Shown in pieces: positions 34,473 through 54,140 of a DNA stretch of 64,000 bases (position 1 is its first letter; every line of letters begins with the position of its first letter). The stretch is taken from NCBI GenBank assembly GCA_949317995.1, contig OX439036.1, positions 102,965,891-103,029,890 on the forward strand, given 5' to 3'. The notes beneath the pieces are model-generated. The model had not been told where the DNA came from, made no database searches, and saw only the letters and a list, made by a program, of their open reading frames with translations. The DNA comes from Acholoe squamosa (lineage: Eukaryota > Annelida > Polychaeta > Phyllodocida > Polynoidae). The translations under genes and the position numbers were made by a program.

Positions 34473-35225
34473 CTGATGAAATATGACTGAAACTACCCCA
34501 CGTTTCTCCAATATCTATACGACAATGCTCAAAATGGAAAGGGCATAATTCAGTAATTATAGATCTGGCTTGATGTGCAATAGTATAGACTTGCAATACT
34601 CAAAAGAAGAAAAGGGAGGATGGTGCGATCATATATGTTTCTAGTCCTTTCAATTTGAGTAAAAATATACTCTGATGATAATTTACATTTTCTAGGTTTA
34701 TTTGGATATTTACAAACTGCAATGTGAAAGGCAATTCTTTTAGATACCTCTTTATACACCTCTAAGTCTGAGTATTTATAGATGTTCCCTCACAATTGTG
34801 CAAAATACATTCACTAAACATTGTGGAAATTCAGCATTTGGCCTCTTTTTGAACTGAAAAAATAGCTGTACTAAAAATCTAACTTCTCCGGTGACTTACT
34901 GTACAAAATCTTCCCTGGCCGTAAACCTGTATATTTAGCCGTGACTCAATGTTGCCCATACATTGGGTATATTGCACAAATTAGATCTATGTAGTTCCTT
35001 CGTGGAGGATGATGACATAGTGAACAATATCTGTGGATGATGACAATGATTAGATGTGGTAGAGTAAATAATGTAGTTGGGATATTAGTAGTGTGCAATG
35101 TAAGTCAGGGAGGTTGATAAAACTAACCTACCTGATAATACCCAAAAGTAAACAAGTCTTGTATCTTAATGCGACAGCGATGCTTTATGAAAGAAAGGTG
35201 TGGTATCTGCAGCCTTTTATGTTAC

Positions 35226-35500
35226 GTACCCTGTAAAGACCAGTGGCCCACTAATGCATCATGCCCATTGGTTGGCCTGATACATGAATGCATCCCGGGT
35301 GAGTCACTCGCCAGGACTGCATTCATAGATCATGCCGATCCGTAGCATCATGCAGACTCTTAGCATCATTCAGGTTTGATACACTCCTAGAGGGTCGTCA
35401 TGATGCACCGATGAACTCGCCAGCGCTTCATTGGTGCATCATGGTGATCAATGGGCATGATGCACTGATGCCTTAGCCGTCTTTAAAGGGCATGTAAATC
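35226..35500. mobile_element. Foldback MITE copy
   Basis: TACCCTGTAAAGACC opposed by GCCGTCTTTAAAGGGC; interior GCATCATGCCCATTGGTTG and CCAGCGCTTCATTGGTGC. Confidence 0.6.
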
Positions 35501-35644
35501 GTAGGGTTAATTTTGGGGAATCAGTACTCTTAATAGCCTTAGGAAATTAGCAACATAAATGGTTGAGTGGAGCTGACACAGGTGTAAAATTGTTAATATT
35601 TATGATTGTACAGATATTTGGAGTACTGTTATTACTATATGATA

Positions 35645-35890
35645 TGAACCCTTTAAAGGCTGCAGGAGTGCATCATGCCCATTGGTCATAAATGAAGGCT
35701 CAATTCAAGTGCCTGCGAGTCTGGTCTCCAGCACTTCATTGATGCAACATGATGATTCTCTGGGAGTTTATCGACCCTGTAGGGTCGGCATGATGCCTGA
35801 ATGCGAGTTACTCACCAGGGCTGCATTGATGCATCATGGCGACCGATGGGCATGATGCATTACTGCCATATCAGCCTTTAAAGGGTTAGT
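35645..35890. mobile_element. Foldback MITE copy
   Basis: GAACCCTTTAAAGGCTGC opposed by CAGCCTTTAAAGGGTTAG, clear inverted ends with the same interior motifs. Confidence 0.65.
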
Positions 35891-38800
35891 TTAATGCACT
35901 GTTGACACAAAGGGAGCCTTCGCTATAGTCTGTTGTCACACCTTGATTAGCTTGATGCTATTTCATGTGTTAAAATTAAAATTTGTGTGTTTTTTTTCTG
36001 GGACAAGCCTACAGAACAATGTCATTTACTCCATTGTAACTTAGCACCTACTGGGCACTCATATGCTGCAAATAAAAATGAACATGCATGATTATAAATG
36101 TTTGATAAGATGCAGTGTAAAGGTTTTGTGTCAGTTTAACAACCAGCAATGAACCTTTGGTTGTTTCTCAGGTGTTTTCAATGTTCTATGTTACAAGTCA
36201 ATGCTGATGGTTTTTTTTTTTTATATATATAATTTATTAATCTTGAATCTTAATCTTCTCACTGTGCATCAATGTTTATTTTCAGTCAATTATGTTTCAT
36301 ATAAACGGAGGCTTTTGAGGTATATCAGAATACATGATATTATTTTTCGCTGTTTCATTTCACATTCCCATACACTGCTTATTATCCAGAGCCTACTGTA
36401 ATATTTGAAGATGAGTCAAATTCAATTAATTTATTTTTTTTTCATATTTTTTTTCCACTAAAGACTCACCACTGCTAAAGAAAAGCTGCTTTATTTTTAT
36501 AATGGTTACACGGCAGCCAATTATTGGAAACTGAAAAATCGAAAGTGGGGAAATGATTTGAAAAAAAAGAAAAATTGTTGTGGAATGCTAGAAATTACAA
36601 ATATAGATGAAAATAAAGAAGGCCATGTCCCACAGGCCACCATTCGCCTGCCGTGAAACCATTCTTCATTTGTACAATAAGATAGCATCTGCATACTTGA
36701 ACAATTACTCAATTCATTCAGGGATGTGATTTCTCCTCCAATTGGAGGTTTTCCTCTAATTGGGAGCCAAAAAGTCGACCCTTGTGATTTCCCCAAATCC
36801 AATGAGAAAATAATATATTTATAATGTATGGTACTCTGGCTGTAACATAAAGGTCTGTAAACAACTGCACCATATGGCCTCTAGATGTTCAAATATTTCT
36901 TGGGCTCCTGAGGGTATACCCCCAGACCCCCCCCCCCCCATTTTATTCACAAAGGTCCTTGTCCAACAACAAACAATGTTTATATGTCAGCTTTGGAAAA
37001 ATAGGATTCCCCTGGGGGGTATCCCTCTAGATCCCTAAATGTATTTTACCCAAACATTACAGATGTTGCCTCTGTAGACCATTTGGTGCCATCAAATACC
37101 TTGTACATTTATTTGGAATATGAAAATTTTCCTACACTTTAACAATTTTCAAATCATTTCTCTGCTGCCTCTTTTTGGTTTGTCTGGGGATGCACAAAGA
37201 GCAATATATAGCATGCTAAAATGCACCATTTCTGTTCTAGATTGTAAAAATTTACCTCGGGGGGCATGCCCCCCATACCTTTGGGCTGTGGTGCTACATG
37301 TGCAACTTATATTTTACCCACTTTTGATAATACCACAAAACTATTTTAAAAGCTTATACTGAGTGCCTGTGCAGTCTTATTTTGTGGTGTTGAATACCCT
37401 ATATTCATACTTAAAAATCTTCCTACATTTCGCCGATTTTCAAATCACATCCCTGATAATACAGGTCTCTCACATTAGCTTTTGCATGAAATCGGTGGTT
37501 GTGTAATGATCCTGTCAATAGTCAGTTCGCATGAATCGTTTACGCTTTAGCTCCATATTCAGAAGATGATTCTACATCATTTTGGAGAGTCAGGGATGGC
37601 ACCTGGGGCTTTGTATGTTATTTAGTTTCTAAGTATGATGATACAGGACAATCTAAATGTAAAGGTGTGCAATGTGATGACAGTAAATAAATTCAGAGAC
37701 ATAAATTTGATAGAAATCATATATTGTTTTGTGTTTTTACTTCCGTAAAAACTGTAGGTAAGGATGTCATCGATATTCACAATATCTTAATATCAGCATT
37801 ATTGTGATGTTGAATATCATATTGACATCATCAGTATATCGACAAATTATGACCCACTTTCTTAATTATCATATTTCTCTAGTAAATCCATGGACAGAAT
37901 TGACAGATATAGGCATGTTTGGTATCAAATCAAGTAAAACTAGACAGCAATTAAAAGATAGAGGATAAATTATGTAACAAAGTAGTACTTGTATTGGGGA
38001 CCGTAGTTAGACTGCTCTACCTTGGAAAACATACCATCAATTATATGACTACTCCTCCCTTACAGCATGCCTGTCTCATCTCATACACCTACTGACTTAA
38101 AACTTATTCTAAATCTTTCCACTTGCAAGTTCCAATTGAGTAAATACTCCTTCCTTACAGCATGCCTGTCTGAGCTATATATAGCTACAGCATTACACTG
38201 TATAATTATAACTAGACAGCAATTTAAAGATAGAGGAAAAGAATATGTAAATATGTAACAAAGTAGTAGTAATATGAAATGCTGTAATTCTAGAGGAATG
38301 TCCCCATGAACCCAAATATATATTGCTGTATCAAATTGTCTCCTGTGTTATCTGTAAAAAGTCCACACAACCTCCCTAGGTCTATTACCTTACAGTCCAA
38401 AAGTAAACCTCATTTCATAAAAATGCCCTCTATACTTTTACATTCCGCACCCCATAACTCCAATGCCTGCACAGAGTGGTGTGCACAGTTTGCAGGTTCT
38501 ACTGCCTGACATGTTAATTATAGCTTGATGTGTGTTTGTGAGTAACAGCCCTCTGCACTGGTGTTAAATAAGCTGTTTACAGTCATCAGAGGGCCTGATG
38601 TTATCTGGAATAAAAACTAGGATAGGAATAAATTAACCTATAAGTTTTCAGCTAGTTTTCCATAGAAAAACTTTAAAAAAAAATTAATTTTTGATATTTT
38701 AACAGCTGGTTCTGGGCACTAGATACATCACATCCATCAGCAAAATAGAAAATCGTTGACACATTGGCGGACATGCCCACTTTAAGATGCATTGCAAGTG

Positions 38801-39628
38801 CTTTGTGACCTTTGACCTTATAATTGACCTTGTTCTGACCTAGATATCGAGATACACACCTCCAATTCGTAATCAGAACTATTGAAATACCCAGATCCAA
38901 CTCTGATCTTGTGCTGCTCTCAACACCAGCACTTTTGTAAATATCGACATTTGAGCTGTCTGGGCCCACAGTAGCTAGGCCGACCACATGGCCGACTTTC
39001 ACCATTATATCTGTTACAGTGCTAAAATCCTCGACTTTGCACATGCCTTAGGTTGTCGCAGATGTGTGTATGATACATTATTATCATATCAGTAGGACAG
39101 GGGGCACCTAAATCTACATGAAAGTGTGAAATTGTAATTGTTTTACTTACATGAATTACCTATTTAGATAGTGAAAAGATTGCTAACAGTAATATTTCTC
39201 TGTGACCTGGAACGGTTTGTCTGGTAGGATTAAGGTGTAGCTAGCTAACCATTATACACCACCACTATTGAACCCCCATCAAAACATAGGCCAACCACTC
39301 ATTATCATCTGATAGATTGCAATATGTATGGGTGAATTTTTAGTGATATTTGAAAACATTTATGTCCATGAGACATTGATGGTGCCATAGAACTATAGGA
39401 TTGGTAGATGATATGGGGTATTTAGTGATGCATATATTCACAAGTGGTCACCGGCTCCTTAGTCATGATCAAAAGAAGACAGATGATAGCCTTTATTTGA
39501 CTTCGGCATTTTCAACAGGGATGGTTGGTCCAGAAATATTCTTAGGAAAAATTATGATAAATCATCCAGACAAGATTCCGACCTAGGGTGTTGTAGATGG
39601 CGCCGGCCTGTCTAGCTGTAGCTGGTTA
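35891..39628. other. Intergenic, no gene seen
   Basis: A/T-rich sequence with short unrelated ORFs. None has splice sites, codon bias or a recognisable domain. 38055-38290 repeats a TCCCTTACAGCATGCCTGTC / AACAAAGTAGTA pattern seen just upstream. Confidence 0.55.
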
Positions 39629-40295
39629 TCAATTCAATTCAATTCAAAACTTTTATTCACAGCCCCTTCTGGGACAAAGGAAAAGAATCAGGTTTAGCCG
39701 ATAGTTACAGTGGCATTCCCGATGTACATGTAGCAGAGTCCTCAAATTACCTGTGGATAAGTGGAGTGACAACAAAATAACACATGCATATAAATATAAA
39801 ATAGTAGGCTAGTTAATGACATGTGGAAATGGTCTGTACAAGAGAGTGAGAGCATACACAGTCACCAGCATGTATGGATAAGAAGAGTCAGATCCATAAA
39901 CAGTAAATATGATGAATAGACTAGTTACTAACACATATAAATGACTTAGTAGATATGATAGACCAGTTATTGGTATTGGCTCAATATTCAATGTGTTGTG
40001 ATGATAATCAGCAGCTAATTGTCAACATAAGAGTTCAGATATTGCGTAGCTCACACAGTCATATATAAATAATAACTACAGATATCAAGGGATTACCCTG
40101 TAGTTCAAACTATAGCAAAGGCAGGGTTTAGCACCTGGTCAGAATAATCTTGTAGCACCCGTAATCTGACATCTAATGTTACCCTTTCATATCTAAACAT
40201 GCACTTCACTTTGTAGCACCAGGAACATTTCTAGTAAGGTTTTTTTTATTTTTTTCCTCTACTTTACGTTTTTTTAAATTTTTTTCCTCTACTTT

Positions 40296-40470
40296 GGGGC
40301 TGTGTACAAATGACGTCATGCTTTTTTGGACCATTTTGGACCCCCCCTCCCCCCCTTGTCATGTTTTTTGCCAATTTTGCAATGCTGAAGGTATATGGAA
40401 AATTAATTCCGTCATGCCAGGCCTGACCCCCCCTCCCCCCTCCTGCATGACGTCATTTGTACACAGCCCC
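40296..40470. mobile_element. 175-bp MITE with 26-bp perfect TIRs
   Basis: GGGGCTGTGTACAAATGACG at the left, inverted exactly over 26 bp at 40445-40470, each containing TGACGTCA. It is flanked by TTT on both sides. It interrupts the LINE reading frame; the adjacent LINE codons continue on the other side in the same frame. Confidence 0.8.
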
Positions 40471-42177
40471 TTTACCATTACCTCTGCATAATCTAAAATT
40501 ATCCATGATTATTATGCAGAATTTAGATAGGTTAGACAAGGTTAGTTTATCATTGCTGTTAAAAATTTTGGCCTGAGTCGACAGGTCTGGGCAATTTGCA
40601 TAGGATTTGTTGATATGAGACACTCGCTCTTTGGTAAAAGCTGAGCATGTAAATAGGTAATGCATCTCGTCCCCTATGTCTCCCTTTTCGCATAGAGTGC
40701 ACTTTCTGTCCCTTCTGTCGGTGTTATTATATCTGCCTGCCACTATAGGCAACCGATGATTGCCACATCTAAATCTACATAGATCTGTGGCCTCCTTCTT
40801 CGATAAAATAGACAGGTACTTCTCATAGCAGAGGTTTTTATTGAAAAGTCTGTAGAGATGACAGTGTCCTGATTCGTAGACTCTGCATCGCCATTCCTGT
40901 TCATCAATATCTAATATCCTTCTTCTATAGGTAGTTCTTTTTACGAGGGGGGCTAATATACTCGGGGTCTTCAGTAAATACATACCCCAATCCGCTGTTA
41001 TCTAAAGTATTTCTGACGCAGGTAAGCCAAGGTGATGCATGTGTTCCCCTACTTTTCTCTGTTAAGAGCAGCTGATAAATTTTATACATTATTTTGGTGT
41101 GATTGTCAGTCACCAATTTCGTCCAGAAGTTTAACATTCTCTGCTTTATAATGCTTTCTAGCTTTGGTCGACCAAGCTCGCCCCGTACAATACAACCATC
41201 TGTACCTGAATTTAATTTCAGTATATATTTACAGAAATAGTTTTGCACCTGTTCTATATCTGTAATGTTTGAGAAGCCCCAAATTTCACAACCACATAAA
41301 AGTATTGGCAAGACACATGAGTCAAACAGGTGGCACTGGATGTCTAGTGGAAGTTGTAGCTTCCTTGACTTTGTTAAAAGGCTAAAGAGTGCATGCTTTG
41401 CTTGGCTTACCTGCTTACTTATGGCCACGGTAAACCTCCCATTGTAGTTAAACAAAGTTCCTAGGTAGTGTAATTGTACTCAACATCTAGTTTCATGTCC
41501 CCAAAATGGAGCACCGGTGTATTACTGATTTTACCCTTTGAGAACACAACTATCTTTGTTTTGCTAGTATTCACCGTTAGGTCCCACATTTTACAGTAGT
41601 CCCCCAAAACATTTAGCATGTTTTGGAGATCAGTGGGGGATTCACTAAGCAGTATAGTGTCATCAGCGTATAATAGCGCAAACATGTTAAGTAAGGTTTC
41701 AGGCTCGGTAGGCTGACCTAGAGTTATACCTTGACATTTGTCCTTAAAATGTGCTTCAAGATCATTAAGATAAATAGCAAATAAGATGGGTGATAGATTT
41801 TCACCCTGCCCAACACCAGTGTTGCAGTTAAAGTAATCAGACAGTGTTCCACCCACTCTCACGCATGATTTAGCCTTATTGTACATATTCTTTATGACCT
41901 CCAGTATTTTCCCCTTAACATTTAGCTTCATTAGCTTAACCCAGAGGGAAGACTGGTTGACTGTGTCAAATGCCTTCTTATAATCTACAAAGGCACAGTA
42001 CAGTCTCTTCTCCTGGCTTAACATTAGTTCAATGACACCACTCAGGGAGAATATATGGTCTAAAGTGGAGTAGCCATTTCTAAAGCCAGCTTGTTCTTCA
42101 CCTAATAAGCTGTTCTGGCTCAGAAATTTGTGTATCCTATCATTCAGTATCATGGTAAATAGTTTTCCTACACAACT

Positions 42178-42361
42178 CGGGCCTCCCTAGCCCACTTAAA
42201 AGGGTCTATTTCTCCTCTTTCCTATCTCCTCAGGATGTGTGTGGTGCACATATGCGCGGGCACTGACACATTCCTCTGTGAAATTGTGTAATGTCGTTCT
42301 CACCATGAATATGACCTTAGTTGTCGAAATGGCGTTAAACATCTATTACTCACTCACTCAC
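42178..42361 (+). mobile_element. SINE copy B inside the LINE (12-bp TSD)
   Basis: Near-identical to 3847-4027, with the same CGTTAAACATCTATTACTCACTCACT end. Direct repeats TCCTACACAACT lie at 42166-42177 and 42362-42373. It splits the RT frame. Confidence 0.88.
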
Positions 42362-43330
42362 TCCTACACAACTAAGTAGGGTGATTCTTCTGTAGTTATC
42401 AGGGTTGTTCTCATCCCCTTTCTTCTTGAAAATGGGTACAATCACTCCAACTGACCAGCTCTCAGGTATGAAGCCTGAGTCTAAAATGAGGTTAAAGTAC
42501 TTACATAGCATCATTAAAAATTCATGCGGACTGTTTTTTATGAACTCATTTATGATCTGGTCATCGCCTGCAGACTTCAGATTTTTTACTGATCGTGTTA
42601 GTTCCTCCAGTGTGATTGGAAGGTTCAACATCAGCGTTAATGTTCAGGTTCTCAAAATGCTCTCTGAAAGAGTCTAAGGATACATTTCCAGTTTTCGGAC
42701 CATTGTCTATGGCATCATTAATTATTTTCCAAAAGTCTTTTGGGTTGGAGCTTTTTAGGGCCCTGAGTTTACTGTGAAGGTTGCAGTGATAAGCCTTAAT
42801 AGCTGATTTAATGGCTTTTTGATAAGCCGAGTTCGCTAAAGACCATAATTCTTTACTTTACATACAAGGTTTTTTTTTGTAGTGGTTCTTTGCTAAAAAT
42901 AAGTCCTGACGCTTATTCTTACAATCATCATTAAACCATGGTTTAGTGGCAGCCTTGCGTTTGTACCCAGTGTTGTTTGGCCTGAAAGCTTTTCTTTGTG
43001 GCATTGATTTTATAACACCCGCAGTTTGACCTGCTTCCCTATATATAGTCTCGATACCCTCAGTGATAGACTCTAGCAGGTTTGTGCTGGAAGCCCCGTC
43101 AAAACCTAAGATCATATTGTTGATTCTATCGATATCATTACAGTTGAGAGCTTGGATGAAAGCCTGTCTTCCTTCAGCACTCCACTTTGTTCTTATTTTA
43201 GGCTCAATCTGCCTTGTGTCCATTATGGTCTTATTAGTTGGGGTGGTTGGGTAGGGCTAATTCAAGTACAAGTGGGCAGTGAACATCAGACAGGCAACCA
43301 TCGAAAAGGTCCACATAAGCATGTGCTTTA

Positions 43331-45300
43331 CACTGGTTGTAGGGTACAGTTAGGTAATACCTGGTGGGAATCCACTCTGGATTGCACTAGATTTCATCTA
43401 TTCCACAGTTTTCACAATGTATTCAGTAAATTTTTGGCTCAGGGTCTCCCTGAGTCAAGGCTGCTGGGTAGGCAGGGTCCATTTCAAATCCAACAGTATC
43501 AACTTTTAATTTGCATATTTTAAATTAAAAAAAGAGCATATTCTATAACAAAAGTACCAAATATAAGTAAAAAAGGATCATATTGTTACTGTGACGGAAG
43601 TTCAAAGAAAATGGTTTTATATTTATTCATAAAAATAAACTTCAAAATGTTACTGTGGAAAACGGGTGAAAAGCAAATTTCCCATTGAAACCTATATATA
43701 AGCCAATTTCTTCTCAAGTCAATTTCTCATAGAGTCCAATAGTAAAGGTTCCAGGATAAATGCAAAGCATCTGAAATTAAGACACTTTGCCTTCTGTGCA
43801 ATGACAATTTCTACTCCGATGCCCCCTACACCACACATTGACTGTCCATCCACTGGCTTCAGCTGTTCCCATCTATTTCTACTGAAAGCAGTGTATGTAG
43901 TTGAATAGTCGACTGTGTCCACCAACTGAGAACATAAACACCACAAGGCTTAAAGGGAGCGCAGATGTGTGTGTTTAGTCCTGGTACTGGCATTGCCGGC
44001 ATGTTTAACTTGACAATTGCTATCTCTGTTAATAATAGCAGTACAAGCCATTGTAATATATCGTTTTGAGGTAGCACATTATGGAGATCAATATTAGATC
44101 ATTATATTTCAGTTTTGAGCAAAATTAAAAACCTTAGTGTACAAAAAGGTTTTATAAAGTGATTTTGTGATCTATATCACATGTTCAATCCTATGAGTGT
44201 TGGGGGTCTGGTACATGTATGGACATGGATAGGTACATGTGGTGTTGTGTGGATAACCGACCCTGAGCCCAAAAGCCTAAAGGGCACAACACCAATTCAT
44301 TCAGAAATGCATTCTGTTACCCCCAGCTAGAGGGCCCCACCAACTGGGCATGAAATATGTGTAAATTGGTGCAATGGTCTTTGTACATGTTACCTGTATC
44401 AGTCACTTGATGATAGGCATGTGCCATAGTGGGACATGGAACGTCTATTTGCAACATGGAAATCTAGATCTGCCTGAAGGGTTTAGTGGTGAGACATTTT
44501 TAATTATAGATTATGCTTTAGTGACTCTATCAACTCCCCACATGTTAACAAAATGTGAATACCAGGTCTATAGGTTGGGATATAATAAATGTCAATCATA
44601 TCATTTAATTTTTATGCTCCAGCCACCCTACAGTAGGATGCGTTACAAGTGGTATACATCCAAGTGGTGGTGTGGATTATATCCCTCCACATTTACATTT
44701 CTACATGTACGTGAATGTCATACTTTCAATTAAGGAAGATATCCTACTTCACATACAACAGCTCCATTAATAGGACAGGTTGGGTGGGATAGAAATAAAG
44801 CAAGCTCATTAGTTAAAACATCTTATTTCTGTAAAAGACGGGAATACCTTGTGACTCTACTAGAAAAGAAACTTTATTCAATAATTTTTAAAGATTCAAA
44901 AACCTATGCTGCTCGCAAGGATCAGGGACTCTCTGGTTTTAAGAACTTCAGGTTCCAAATACATAGGCTGTAGGTTCTTATACAAAATCTATATCTAAGA
45001 GGAGCATTTCGTGGATCTTGAAGTCATCGACTTTTGACCCTGCTGCTGTAAAAGTTAGAGAATGAAGTTCCATTTTTGTTGTTGTTAATGAGTCTTCGAA
45101 AAATAGTATGTTCTAATCTATCAAACAAAAAGCGTTTGTGAACTAAGGGCTGATAAAACCCCCCTTTGAGCGCGCCTTTCACATGGGGTTCTATCATATT
45201 TGGTTCAGTCACAACATGGGACATTTTCTCCTTTTCAATCAGTTTACAGGCCGATATAATTATAAACACTGAAAGCATTTCTTTAATTAAGACGCCAAAC
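43331..45300. other. Intergenic, no gene seen
   Basis: A/T-rich sequence with no supported ORF, repeat array or splice-bounded exon. It lies upstream of the LINE and beyond the SREK1IP1 3' end. Confidence 0.55.
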
Positions 45301-45321
45301 CATACTCTATTTCAACAAGAC

Positions 45322-45327
45322 TTTATT
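45322..45327 (-). terminator. SREK1IP1 polyadenylation signal
   Basis: TTTATT on the plus strand (AATAAA on the minus), about 160 bases after the SREK1IP1 stop. Confidence 0.6.
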
Positions 45328-45484
45328 TATATATGTGACACATACTGGGATAAGGGGTCTTAGAACCCCCTGCACTAAGCCCCATTTTCGTAGATTGTGT
45401 CACATATGACGATCATCTTTTCTTCATTTCTCATTACAATTACTGACAACATTCACAGAGACACTTTTAGACAGGTTGTTCTTC

Positions 45485-51634
<6,150 letters not shown>

Positions 51635-52180
51635 CTGTTAAAGAAACAGAAGAATCAAATCAAGTACTGGTAACATAGATTATTGCATAGACCTAGATAC
51701 CATGTTAGGTATATGCGTTAGGTTTATGATTATTGGAAGACAGATTTACTGAATTTTTTTTTTAATCAATGTAGGTTAAAGTGGCCTGTGTCTTGGTGTT
51801 TTAGCCTGGGCATCTTATCATATGCAAGCCATTTCCCTCTTAAGCAGGCTATTTTAAAATTCTTACTTCATTAGAATAGAAAGCTGAGACTATGACAGCC
51901 CATTCTGGCCTACATCTAAAGGCCCTATGTCAGTGATTAAGGTTCTACACCGGCTTTTGACAGTGTGTTCACTGTTGACAACATTTTGGCAATACTGGGT
52001 AGACCTCATTCATCTTACAACTTTGTGTCGCATCATTAGGCCTTACATTAAGTTACAATCTGCAGGTAGATCTAGCCGAAGAGGCCAACTATATTGAACC
52101 TTCAGCGAATAAACATGGTCAGCAGGTTAAATTATACCGAAGGCTGGAAGGGTTGTCCGGGGGTTGGAGTTCTGTCCCAA

Positions 52181-52505
52181 GAGAGTGGTCAATATTTATC
52201 AACAAAGGGGATGGGTGGTGTATTTGAGGGGGTAAAAGCTTTAACCCTTTTCAGGCTTTAGACCCTTCCTGAGGCCTGAGGGGGTAGGGGTGTAAAAACT
52301 TTTGACCCCTTCTTGGGGGGGGGGCGTAAAAAAAATTCTATTCTTAGCACGCTAATATAGATCAAAGAGGGGCGTGGCAAATTTCTGCGCCTACTGCATG
52401 GGTGGTGGGGGGGGGGTGTTGGGCACAACAAATTTTGACAGAGGGGAGGGGGACATAAAATTTTTGAGCACCTGTCACCAGCCGGGGTTGATAAAGGAAT
52501 GAACT
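52181..52505. mobile_element. Degenerate copy of the GGGAGTGGTC MITE
   Basis: GAGAGTGGTCAATATTTATC at the left and GGTTGATAAAGGAATGAACTCTC at the right, with the same G-rich interior and AATATAGATCAAAGAGGGGCG block as the intact copies. Confidence 0.6.
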
Positions 52506-52640
52506 CTCCCCAAGTCCAAGATATGGATCAGCCACTGCATTAGTCACAGCAGCCAGCTCCCGGATTCCAACTCTGGTCACTGGTGTTAGCATCTGGTGCT
52601 AATCGAGATTTCTAACCTGGCCGGAAGTGGAATGACATCC

Positions 52641-52757
52641 AGAGATGCCACTCACTGACCGACAAAAAACCAGGAAAACTGGACTTAAGACACATATTCT
52701 CAGGAATTTAACATAATTTAATACAGAAATCTTAGAATCAAAACCAGGAATTCCTGG
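52641..52757 (-). repeat. Dispersed repeat, inverted copy of 1-118
   Basis: Matches 1-118 in reverse orientation with scattered substitutions, ending in CCAGGAATTCCTGG. Confidence 0.65.
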
Positions 52758-52799
52758 TAAATCAGGAAAAGTGGCATCTCTGGACATCACACTGCAGAC

Positions 52800-53640
52800 A
52801 AACATTCATGCCGTGTGGTTCCTCAGGGACGTGTCAGAACCATTGTGTCACGCGCCTCCCTGGGGTAGGCCATAGAGGAGCCTCGGCTCCTCTTTGATAG
52901 GCCTACGGGAGACTATATGACTGTCAAAGTACGGCACCGTTTTGCTGGTTTCAGATGAGATCTCATCTGAATCTAAATAAGTGACCATAATCTTCCATTT
53001 AAGTTTAAGGTGAGACCTCATATCAATTCAATTTTCAATTTAATAGTTTATTATACTGAACAGACATTATGTAAGTAAATACATTTATCAATTGTATGCT
53101 TAGTGTGTCTGGACTATATGAAAGCATTAAAAGGCAGTCCTAATAATTAAATTAATTTGTTGGCTTTTAGCTTGATAAAAACTTTCATCTGAACCATTTT
53201 AAACAAATAGTCAGATCTCTGATATCCCATAATGCCTTGCACAGTCAGTTTCCGGTCTGCCTAGTGTACAGGCCTCACCCTAGAGGGCACCACTAGCACT
53301 CATAGAGAAAGAGCAGGGATGTAAGTCAGGAATGGGCAAAAATCAGGAAGCCATATATTTACTTGATATAAAAGCCTTCTATTTTTTCCCATACAACCCT
53401 CATTACCACTTGTATAAGGAAAATAAATGACATTCAAAATTTCAGAAATCAGGAACACCTGATAAAACCTGAAGACTTACATCCCTGAAAGAAGGAGGTC
53501 AGAGACACCTATTGTTTGAAAATTAAACTATGCCAGACAGGAACCTGATCCCCCAGGTGGGTGATAATACAGAATCGGCCCACCGGTGAAGACTCTATAG
53601 TTTAAAAACTCCAATGATGATATTACTTGATGAATGAATG
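52800..53640. other. Intergenic, no gene seen
   Basis: No supported ORF, RNA gene or tandem array. CCCTAGAGGGCACC at 53277-53290 is a CTCF-like motif without further support. The missing SREK1IP1 first exon could lie here or beyond. Confidence 0.4.
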
Positions 53641-53712
53641 GGGTGGGGAGAGAATTGATGATGACAAAGTCATACTATCAATATACATTATCAACATCTT
53701 AATATTATTCCT

Positions 53713-54069
53713 CTAAGAGTCCTCTTCAATGACTTTATTTTCTTGTAATCTTGTATTTACCGGTATCATATTCCATTCTGAAAATGCACTGTAAGGAGGT
53801 GATTTCCTAATTCTTTCGGTATGTGGTAAATAAAGCTTAATTAAAGGACCATCAGCAGCTTTGGTATTTCTGTTATTAACAAACCCCAAAGAATTACAAC
53901 CGACTAATCTATGACATAACATACCTTGTAAGTATTTTCTTCTTAAATCAAATGGAAGAATATATGAAATTGTATGTAATTCTTTCACAGAGATATCAGT
54001 TGGGTCTAAAATCTGATAACAAATTCTTAAAGGAGGGCTAGTATGGCTAAGACGTACCCGCCTTAGCAA
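53713..54069 (-). pseudogene. Probable LINE C-terminal fragment
   Basis: A 118-codon frame with HRLVGCNSLGFVNNRNTK, PLIKLYLPHTERIRKS and SAFSEWNMIPVN. The pattern of a basic block, LP and a final WNxxP is common at the C-terminus of non-LTR retrotransposon proteins. No RT motif is attached. Assignment is tentative. Confidence 0.4.
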
Positions 54070-54140
54070 GTCACGTGACCACCGCTAGACCAATGAGGTC
54101 GTCGCAAATTTTCTGCTGGGTCCCGCGAGTTTATCAACTA

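Larger units (their letters stand above)
39629..43330 (-). pseudogene. Dead non-LTR retrotransposon (LINE)
   Basis: Read on the minus strand: the last part of an endonuclease (DVHCPLVLEL near 43270), a linker ORF (43223-42858), RT fragments (42631-42361 and 42153-41461) with YADD at 41659-41670, C-terminal pieces (41455-40925 and 40983-40453) with a Cys-rich CTLCEKG...HYLFTC motif, then a 3' UTR, AATAAA (39652-39657) and an (ATTGA)n tail. It is 5'-truncated, has frameshifts near 43240, 41475 and 40960, and is split by a SINE (42178-42361) and a MITE (40296-40470). The clade is not assigned. Confidence 0.85.
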
